From: Bacteroidota bacterium
Lineage (GTDB): Bacteria; Bacteroidota; Bacteroidia; Chitinophagales; Saprospiraceae
Direction of reading: 5' to 3'
Length of the DNA stretch: 64,000 bases
Assembly: GCA_029567325.1 (NCBI GenBank)
Contig: JAKQLF010000243.1
Coordinates: forward strand, 1 to 64,000
The notes under the pieces were generated by a model that did no database searches, was not told where the DNA came from, and saw only the letters and a list, made by a program, of their open reading frames with translations. Positions within the stretch are counted from its first letter, which is position 1. Each line of letters begins with the position of its first letter. Positions 46,064 to 53,193 of this stretch are shown piece after piece. The translations under genes and the position numbers were made by a program.

Positions 46064-46765
46064 ATGAGCAAATATCAATATCTGAAAGAAGAATGTTACG
46101 AAGCTAATTTGCAATTACCAAAATTGGGTTTGGTTCTCTTTACATTTGGCAACGTGAGCGCAGTTGACAGAGCAAATGCTGTTTTCGCCATCAAACCTAG
46201 TGGTGTCCCATATGAAACTTTGAAAGTTGAGGACATCGTTATTCTAGATTATGATGCGAATGTAGTGGAAGGAAATAAAAGAGCATCTTCAGACACTAAA
46301 ACACATGCATTATTGTATAAAACGTGGAGTGAGATTGGAGGAATTACCCACACACACAGCACCTATGCTGTTGCATGGGCACAAGCAGGCATGGACATTC
46401 CGATCCTAGGTACAACCCACGCTGATCATTGCCACCAAGATATCCCATGTGCACCTGTATTGACAGATAAGATGATCCAAGGTGATTATGAATATGAAAC
46501 TGGAAATCAGATTTTTGATGTTTTTACAGCTCAAAATTTAAAATACACTGAAATGGAAATGGTGTTGTTGCAAAACCATGGGCCTTTCACCTGGGGCAAA
46601 ACTGCTCAAAAATCAGTCTACAATGCAGCAGTTTTAGAGGAAGTAGCCAGAATGGCTTATCTCACCAAACAAATCAATCCTAGTGTAGAGCGCATCAAAG
46701 AAACTTTGCGCAACAAACATTATGAGCGAAAACATGGGAAAAATGCCTACTATGGCCAAAAATAA
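46064..46765 (+). CDS. araD: L-ribulose-5-phosphate 4-epimerase
   Basis: A 233-residue class II aldolase-fold, zinc-dependent enzyme that completes the route to D-xylulose-5-phosphate. Key features: TFGNVSAVDRANAVFAIKPSG near the N-terminus, the zinc ligands in ITHTHSTYAVAWAQ and the later LLQNHGPFTWG His, plus GTTHADHCHQDIPC. It follows araA by 13 bases. Confidence 0.95.
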   Translation: MSKYQYLKEECYEANLQLPKLGLVLFTFGNVSAVDRANAVFAIKPSGVPYETLKVEDIVILDYDANVVEGNKRASSDTKTHALLYKTWSEIGGITHTHSTYAVAWAQAGMDIPILGTTHADHCHQDIPCAPVLTDKMIQGDYEYETGNQIFDVFTAQNLKYTEMEMVLLQNHGPFTWGKTAQKSVYNAAVLEEVARMAYLTKQINPSVERIKETLRNKHYERKHGKNAYYGQK

Positions 46766-46829
46766 ATTCGTACAGACAATCCAAATTCATTAAAATAAAT
46801 CATCTAAATAAATCACAAATAAAAGGCAC

Positions 46830-47981
46830 ATGAAAAAAATTATATTAATGCTCGCTTGTTTACCCATGTTTGTATTTGCATGTAAGGGTAGCAAAAATGT
46901 AGAAGAAACTATTGTAAAACCACCTTCTTCCATTACAAAATCAAGTTTCGGCCAAACTCGTGACAGCATTGCAGTGGATATGTATACCCTCAAAAATGCA
47001 AATGGCATGGAAGTAAAAATCATTACCTATGGTGGCATCATTACCAATTGGACAGCTCCTGACAAAAATGGAAAATACGAAGACATCGTATTGGGATTTG
47101 ACTCCCTTCCAGGATATATGAGAGGTAGCCCTTACTTTGGTGCATTGATCGGCAGATTTGGTAATAGGATTGCCAAAGGAAAATTTGCAATCAATGGTGA
47201 GCAATATACTTTGGCTGGTAATAACATGGGCAACCATTTACATGGTGGTATAAAGGGTTTTGACAAAGTTGTCTGGAAAGCCGAACCTATGGAAGGCGAA
47301 GAACCAGCGCTCAAACTTACCTACTTGAGTAAAGATATGGAAGAGGGATATCCTGGAAATCTAAACTGTACAGTTATTTATACATTGACAGCAGACAATA
47401 GCGTGAAAATTGATTACAGTGCAACCACAGATAAGGAGACTATTGTCAACCTTACCAATCACTCTTATTTTAACCTCAATGCAAATCAAGGTACCATTCT
47501 TGACCACATGGTGACTCTAAACTCAGATAAATATTTGCCAGTTTCAAGAACACTGATACCTACTGGCGAACTCCGTCCAGTGGCAAACACAGCATTTGAC
47601 TTTACAACTCCTTATGCTGTAGGAGCAAGAATCAATGATACAACTGATCAGCAAATTGTTTTTGGAGGTGGTTATGACCATGCTTTTATTTTGAAAGGTG
47701 ATGGTAAGCTCAACCTTGCAGCTACAGTAGTTGCCCCATCTAGCGGCAGAAAAATGGAAGTTTTCACAACAGAACCGGCTATACAATTCTATAGTGGCAA
47801 CTTCTTGGATGGTAAATTGACAGGAAAGAATGGCGTTAAATATGTAAAAAGATCAGGTTTGTGCCTAGAATCTGAGCACTATCCCGATGCACCAAACCAA
47901 CCAGCATTTCCTTCTACTTCCTTGAAACCAGGGGAAACCTACAAGACAACAACCGTATATAAATTTAGTACGGTGAAATAG
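46830..47981 (+). CDS. galM: Aldose 1-epimerase lipoprotein
   Basis: A 383-residue GalM-fold mutarotase with a lipoprotein signal (LACLPMFVFACKG, Cys about residue 18). Family blocks are TYGGIITNWTAPD, GRFGNRIAKGKF, the catalytic His in NLTNHSYFNLN, GGYDHAFIL and FTTEPAIQFYSGNFLDG with the catalytic Glu. It interconverts anomers of the released sugar, most likely arabinose, in the periplasm. It is the last gene of the operon and is followed by a strong terminator. Confidence 0.93.
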   Translation: MKKIILMLACLPMFVFACKGSKNVEETIVKPPSSITKSSFGQTRDSIAVDMYTLKNANGMEVKIITYGGIITNWTAPDKNGKYEDIVLGFDSLPGYMRGSPYFGALIGRFGNRIAKGKFAINGEQYTLAGNNMGNHLHGGIKGFDKVVWKAEPMEGEEPALKLTYLSKDMEEGYPGNLNCTVIYTLTADNSVKIDYSATTDKETIVNLTNHSYFNLNANQGTILDHMVTLNSDKYLPVSRTLIPTGELRPVANTAFDFTTPYAVGARINDTTDQQIVFGGGYDHAFILKGDGKLNLAATVVAPSSGRKMEVFTTEPAIQFYSGNFLDGKLTGKNGVKYVKRSGLCLESEHYPDAPNQPAFPSTSLKPGETYKTTTVYKFSTVK

Positions 47982-48031
47982 CCTTAAAAAACAAAAGCCT
48001 ATTTCTTAAAGCCAAAAAGGGCAAAAGCAAT

Positions 48032-48076
48032 AAAGCCAGTAAATGACATTGATCGTGTTATTTACTGGCTTTTTTA
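48032..48076 (+). terminator. Terminator of the arabinose operon
   Basis: AAAGCCAGTAAAT pairs with ATTTACTGGCTTT (13 pairs) across a 15-base loop, followed by T residues. Confidence 0.9.
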
Positions 48077-48159
48077 TTTTACAATTTGAATATATAGAAA
48101 CTATAAAGCATTTAATTCTGAATCGGGTTTTGCCAAGAATATATTTCAAGTATAAATAC

Positions 48160-48192
48160 TTGTTATGACGAAATCAAAAAAAAGTATATTTG
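48160..48192 (+). promoter_or_regulatory. Promoter of the TPR-CHAT gene (TTG-N22-TATATTTG)
   Basis: TTG at 48160 and TATATTTG at 48185 lie 22 bases apart. Transcription would start about 8-11 bases before the ATG, giving a very short leader. Confidence 0.55.
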
Positions 48193-48205
48193 AAAATAAT
48201 TCTAA

Positions 48206-51200
48206 ATGATGTATCCAGTAAAAATCTCCATACTCACGGTTGTATTATGTTTCAACTATCTAATTTCCAATGGACAGAAAGAAGCAAAAATTACCATTAA
48301 TAAGCAAATTGACAGCTTAATACAGACTAGTAGGCAATTGGCCGCGACTAGAAAATTTGACGAAGCAACTGCTTTGGTTGAGGATGTTGAGAAAATAGCC
48401 ACAGAAAATTTTGGTGCTGGATCAATCGAATTTGCTAAATCATTATTAGGCAGAGCTCGGATTTATATGGGCAAAGGCGACATGCAAAATGCTGAAATGG
48501 CAATGCTCGACGGCAGAAAATTGCTTGATTCCCTCAATCTCAAAGAAACCGAAGAGTATGGATTTTTTTCTTATGGTTTATGTACCTATTATCATCGCAT
48601 TCAAAAATTTTCCACAGCAGAACAATACTGCCTAGATGGTTTGACAGTCAGAGAAAAAGTGCTCGGACCCACGAATCCTGAGACAGCAATCAGCAATAAT
48701 AGCTTAGGGGTACTTTATAGGGCAATGGGTCAGTACGAAAAGGCAGAACAATATACCATTGTTGCGAAGAATAATTTAGCTGAAGGCAATCATAAAAGTC
48801 ATAATTACTACACCATAGTTGTCAATAATTTGGCAAACTTATACGCAGAATTGGGTAAATACGATAAAGCTGAGTTATTGTTAAACGAAGCTATTGAGTT
48901 AAAGGCCAGCAGTGCTGGAAGAAAAAGCGCTGATTATGCAAGGTCTATTTCAAATTTGGGTTTATTGTTTCAGAACCAAGGTAAATACGATCAGGCAAAA
49001 CCATTATTTACCGAAGCGTCTGACATTGTAAAAAACATTTACGGAGACAATCATGAAGAATATGCAAAATACCTGGGAACTGAAGCCATTTTGTATTGTA
49101 TTCTCAATGATTATGCAAAGGCTGAACCAATGCTGATCGAAGCAATTAAAATTACTGCAAATACGGTAGGTAAAGAAAATACAAGTTATGCGTTTACCAT
49201 CAATAATCTTGCAAACTTATACATGCAAAATGGTTATTATGAAAAAGCTGAGCCCATGTATGTACAGCATAATGAGATATTTTTGAAAATTTTGGGTAAT
49301 CAGCACCCATCTTATGCTTTAGGCTTGGGTAATTTAGGTTTATTGTACAATATTCTAGGTAGATATGAAGAATCAGAACCATTGGCAATCCAAGCAAAAG
49401 AAATCTGTTTGAAAGCATATGGCCAGGATAATATTACTACTGCCTTTATGTATATAGTCCATGGCGAATCATTGATGGGAAGAAAACAATATGAAGCTGC
49501 CAGAGAGAATTTTGAAGTTGCAGCAGAAGTACGAAAAAAATTATTTGGTGAAGACAACATCGACTTTGCAGAGGTGACGGATAAAATAGGTAATGTTCAT
49601 TTCCTCACCAACGACTTTACAAATGCAGAAAATTATTATCTGAAAGCCATTGAAATCAGGAGGAGAACGGTTGGTGTTTACCACAATGATTACAGCAGAA
49701 GTCTCGAATCACTTGCTAAATTGTATCATAAATCAGGAGATGTTCAGAAAGCAGAAACCTATTGGTTGGAGTTAAATGATCAAAGTAAACGACAAATTCT
49801 AAAAGCTTCTTCCTATTCTTCTGAAAATCAAATGATGGCATTTTTAAATTCTTTTGAGACAAAAATGGCTGGATTTAATTCCTTCGCGTTTGACCATCCA
49901 AGTCCTAAAATGTTGGGAGCGATCTATGACAATGCTTTACTGTTGAATGGTTATCTATTGGAAAATAAAAAAGACATTACCAAAGCTATTAATGGTGCCG
50001 ACATTCAAACCAAAGCAACTTATCAAGAATGGTTAGATATTCAAAAAGATCTTGCTGCAGAATATTCCAAGCCTGTCGCTGATCAGAAACCCACTGGAGA
50101 CCTAGAATCTAAGGCTGAAATTTTGGAAAAAGTTTTGGTCAAAACTCTGAATGATTTTGATCTCAGTATTTCATTGCCTTCTTGGCAGGAGGTAAGTCGA
50201 CAGTTAAAACCAAAGGAAGTCGCAATTGAGTTTATTCATAATAACTATTTCAAACCAGAAGCAACAGACAGTATATTTTATGCTGCTTTGGTAATCGAAA
50301 GCGGTGCCGAATCACCAAAATTGGTCTCTCTTTTTGAAGAAAAAATGATTGCAGACAAACTCAACACTACCGGAACAAGAAAATCCCAATATGTCAATCA
50401 GTTATACGACTATAAGCAAGGGGAAAATCAGTTGAACAAACTTTTGTACCAACCTTTGAAATCTTACTTCAATAATGGCAATTATACCAAAATGTATTTT
50501 GCACCTTCTGGTATAATGCACAGAATAAATCTTCATGCGATTCCAATCTCAGAAAAACAGTATTTGGGTGATCAAATTCAATTGGTAGAAATGAGCAGCA
50601 CCCGTAAAATTTTAGATCAAAAAAATACGTCATCGACAAACAATCAATTGGTTTTGATGGGTGGGATTGATTATGAAATGGATACTACTGTCATGAATGC
50701 TGACATTGTTGGGGCCGATGTTGCAACAAGAGGTTTATTTGATGAAATTCCTTTAGACCTCACAAGTTCCGTGAACAGAGGAGGAAGCTGGTCCTATTTG
50801 AAAGGAACTGAAATGGAAATCTCCAAATTAAATCAGATTGCTCAAAAATCAGGTAGAAAAAGTATGGTTTTCAAAGGAAAACAAGCTACTGAAAAAGAGT
50901 TTAAAGGATTGGGGGTCCAAGCTTCGCCTAGCATCATTCACATCGCTACTCATGGCTTCTTTTTTCCTGAAAATGACGAAAAAAAGGCTTTGGAATCTGA
51001 CCCAGTTTTCAAAGCAAGTAATGATCCTATGATGCGTTCTGGACTTATTTTATCTGGAGGAAATTATACTTGGAAGACCGGAAAAATTTATCCTGGAGAA
51101 ACAGAAGATGGCATACTGACTGCCAGGGAGATAAGTCAGCTTGATTTATCTGATACAGAGTTGGTGGTTTTATCTGCCTGTGAGACGGGACTGGGAGAAA

Positions 51201-51442
51201 TAAAAGGTGACGAAGGCGTTTATGGACTACAACGTGCATTCAAGTTAGCCGGAGTTAATCATTTAATTATGTCGTTGTGGCAAGTTCCGGATGGACAAAC
51301 GAGTGAATTAATGGCTGCATTTTACACGCACTGGCTACAAGAAAAAATGGCAATTCCAGAAGCTTTCTCAAAGGCTCAACAGGCAATAAAAACAAAATAT
51401 GAACATCCTTATTTCTGGGCAGGGTTTGTGCTATTAAGATAG
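48206..51442 (+). CDS. Exported TPR-CHAT (caspase-like) protein
   Basis: A 1,078-residue protein. A signal peptide (ISILTVVLCFNYLISNGQ) is followed by about ten TPR_12-type repeats of 42 residues (residues 40-520, e.g. NNLANLYAELGKYDKAELLL), a helical linker and a C-terminal CHAT domain from about residue 660. The cysteine-protease dyad is visible: His in IHIATHGFFFPE (about residue 916) and Cys in VVLSACETGLG (about 990), then GVYGLQRAFKLAG. CHAT proteases cut partner proteins on a cue read by the TPRs. The next genes, convergent, encode a membrane anti-sigma-like protein and an ECF sigma factor. Start could be ATG 48206 or 48209. Confidence 0.9.
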   Translation: MMYPVKISILTVVLCFNYLISNGQKEAKITINKQIDSLIQTSRQLAATRKFDEATALVEDVEKIATENFGAGSIEFAKSLLGRARIYMGKGDMQNAEMAMLDGRKLLDSLNLKETEEYGFFSYGLCTYYHRIQKFSTAEQYCLDGLTVREKVLGPTNPETAISNNSLGVLYRAMGQYEKAEQYTIVAKNNLAEGNHKSHNYYTIVVNNLANLYAELGKYDKAELLLNEAIELKASSAGRKSADYARSISNLGLLFQNQGKYDQAKPLFTEASDIVKNIYGDNHEEYAKYLGTEAILYCILNDYAKAEPMLIEAIKITANTVGKENTSYAFTINNLANLYMQNGYYEKAEPMYVQHNEIFLKILGNQHPSYALGLGNLGLLYNILGRYEESEPLAIQAKEICLKAYGQDNITTAFMYIVHGESLMGRKQYEAARENFEVAAEVRKKLFGEDNIDFAEVTDKIGNVHFLTNDFTNAENYYLKAIEIRRRTVGVYHNDYSRSLESLAKLYHKSGDVQKAETYWLELNDQSKRQILKASSYSSENQMMAFLNSFETKMAGFNSFAFDHPSPKMLGAIYDNALLLNGYLLENKKDITKAINGADIQTKATYQEWLDIQKDLAAEYSKPVADQKPTGDLESKAEILEKVLVKTLNDFDLSISLPSWQEVSRQLKPKEVAIEFIHNNYFKPEATDSIFYAALVIESGAESPKLVSLFEEKMIADKLNTTGTRKSQYVNQLYDYKQGENQLNKLLYQPLKSYFNNGNYTKMYFAPSGIMHRINLHAIPISEKQYLGDQIQLVEMSSTRKILDQKNTSSTNNQLVLMGGIDYEMDTTVMNADIVGADVATRGLFDEIPLDLTSSVNRGGSWSYLKGTEMEISKLNQIAQKSGRKSMVFKGKQATEKEFKGLGVQASPSIIHIATHGFFFPENDEKKALESDPVFKASNDPMMRSGLILSGGNYTWKTGKIYPGETEDGILTAREISQLDLSDTELVVLSACETGLGEIKGDEGVYGLQRAFKLAGVNHLIMSLWQVPDGQTSELMAAFYTHWLQEKMAIPEAFSKAQQAIKTKYEHPYFWAGFVLLR

Positions 51443-51468
51443 TTTTACCACATCACTTTAAAAATTAG

Positions 51469-51500
51469 AAAAGCAATTATGAGATTATTTGATTGCTTTT
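51469..51500. terminator. Bidirectional hairpin between the TPR-CHAT and anti-sigma genes
   Basis: AAAAGCAAT pairs with ATTGCTTTT across a 14-base loop; it covers the last codons of the minus-strand gene and lies 27 bases after the TPR-CHAT stop. Confidence 0.5.
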
Positions 51501-52369
51501 GATAACTGGAGTGCTTCTTTATAAAATGGGTGATTTACATTTTTCAAGATGAGATCCAAGTCTTTTTGCCATGACGGGTCTTTTTCCCCATTGATTGCAA
51601 TGGCAGCTAGCAGGCCATACCACTCCCCTTCCCTTTTATAGATACCCCCTTCTTGGAGACTTCTGAAATCAGATAATGCTTCCTTGTATTTTCCAAGATT
51701 GAAATATGCATGTGCTCTTAAAGATAGTGCTTCTTGCTCCTCCTCCTCTGGAAGAGACTTTAGCAATTCTAGTACCTTGCTGTAGTTTTTTTGCTCAAAT
51801 GCCTTGATTGCCGTATTATAAGCACCCTCATCTGAATCTCCTCTAGTTTGTAATAAAGCCACAGGAATTGAATACGCTGCTCTGATCACTTTTTTAAAAT
51901 CAATTTTAATGGGTAGTGTTACATCAGGAATTTTAACTTTGGGTAAATCTACTCCCTTAGAAGGTTGGTCTTCAATTATTTCTGGTGTTTTCACCAATGG
52001 AAGGTCATTAGCTTGATCTGCATTGTCCTCCTTTTCCTGAGCATAACCTGTCGTCAATTCTTCTTTTTCTATATTTACTTTATAATATATCAAAGACGCC
52101 AAAAGCAAAATACCCAATAAAACATAACTCAAATATGCATTTTTTTTACGCACAGGTGAGGGCTCAATATGCTTATATTCTTCCAAAATTTGCTGCCTCA
52201 ATAAGTTAGCTGCCATCGTTTCTAAGACATCTCTTTCAGCAAATTTCACCGCAACCAATTCCTTCAACGCTGCATCTTGGCCAATCATTTGCTCAAATTG
52301 GACCAATTCTTCACCTGCCAATTTACCTTGGACATAGGCTTCAATCAAAATATCTCTTTCGTTACTCAT
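51485..52369 (-). CDS. Membrane anti-sigma-like protein with periplasmic TPR domain
   Basis: 294 residues. Residues 1-75 are cytoplasmic and resemble the helical N-terminus of anti-sigma proteins (LIEAYVQGKLAGEELVQFEQMI), without a zinc motif. One membrane helix follows (YLSYVLLGILLLASLIYY), then a Glu/Asp/Pro linker and a periplasmic TPR-like domain (YNTAIKAFEQKNYSKVLELL, AHAYFNLGKYKEALSDF). The start overlaps the sigma-factor stop by one base (TAATG), so the two are translationally coupled. Binding to the upstream sigma factor is inferred from this pairing. Confidence 0.75.
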   Translation of the reverse strand: MSNERDILIEAYVQGKLAGEELVQFEQMIGQDAALKELVAVKFAERDVLETMAANLLRQQILEEYKHIEPSPVRKKNAYLSYVLLGILLLASLIYYKVNIEKEELTTGYAQEKEDNADQANDLPLVKTPEIIEDQPSKGVDLPKVKIPDVTLPIKIDFKKVIRAAYSIPVALLQTRGDSDEGAYNTAIKAFEQKNYSKVLELLKSLPEEEEQEALSLRAHAYFNLGKYKEALSDFRSLQEGGIYKREGEWYGLLAAIAINGEKDPSWQKDLDLILKNVNHPFYKEALQLSKAIK

Positions 52370-52968
52370 TAATTAATTCCATATTTCAAGGCCTTGAGGT
52401 GCTCCGGATGTTGTTCAATTACTTTTTTCAGTTTTTCACGACAATCGTGAACTTGATTTGCAGCAACTTGATCACTGGAATACCCCATTTTATCTTTAAT
52501 TTCCCTCATCGTATAGTTTAATTGAAACCATCCGAGCAGGTTTTGGCATCTTTCTCCTATTAGTGAGACCATTTGTTGAAGTATAACCTTTCTTTCTTCA
52601 GAAATAAATATTTGCTCTGGGCTGCTGTCGGAAAAACCTTCATTTATATCTTCAATCTGGACCATTTTCTTCATTTTCCTTTGAATCGCCAGCCATTGCC
52701 ATTTCGCTATCGCATGAAAATATGTTTCCAATGAACTTTCACCCCTGAATTTTTCTGTTCTGATTTGTCTTTCAAAAACGATGAAAGATTCTGTAAAAAC
52801 GTCTTTTCCATCTGATTCATCTCCTCCATGCATCAATACGTATTTATGTACACTGAGCCTCAGTTTTGGATTTTTAAAAAAGTATTGAAGAGCTTCTCGG
52901 CGATCCTTTTCACTTCCTTTTATCATGGAAATAACTTCAACGTCGCTTTTTGGTTTTGCTTCTGACAT
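52369..52968 (-). CDS. ECF-type RNA polymerase sigma factor
   Basis: A 199-residue sigma-70 family protein with region 2 around GKDVFTESFIVFERQIR and SSLETYFHAIAKWQWLAIQRKM, and a region 4 helix-turn-helix at TMREIKDKMGYSSDQVAANQVHDCREKL. Its operon mate is a membrane protein with an anti-sigma-like N-terminus, and the convergent gene is an exported TPR-CHAT protein. Sigma factors of this sort paired with TPR-CHAT genes are frequent in Saprospiria as far as I recall. I see no clear TAnnTTTG box upstream, so it may depend on its own promoter type. Confidence 0.85.
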   Translation of the reverse strand: MSEAKPKSDVEVISMIKGSEKDRREALQYFFKNPKLRLSVHKYVLMHGGDESDGKDVFTESFIVFERQIRTEKFRGESSLETYFHAIAKWQWLAIQRKMKKMVQIEDINEGFSDSSPEQIFISEERKVILQQMVSLIGERCQNLLGWFQLNYTMREIKDKMGYSSDQVAANQVHDCREKLKKVIEQHPEHLKALKYGIN

Positions 52969-53193
52969 AGATTATCCAAACAATTTCAAATGTCTGATTA
53001 AAGGTTGTTGGTGAAAAATTGTGTTGGTTATTTGGAAGAATTTATAAAATACTGATTAACAAAGATATTTCAATTTTTTCGTATAATTGGCGCAGCGATT
53101 GATAAATATTCAATCGATGTTACCGTTAAAGTTTATTTTACCACATTAGCATTGTTGGTCAACATCAACGAAAAAGATTCAAACAATAAGTCA

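Noticed and set aside
48206-51442. Type III-E (Craspase) TPR-CHAT component
   Set aside because: There is no Cas7-11-like gene or CRISPR array nearby, and the protein has a signal peptide, unlike cytoplasmic Csx29.
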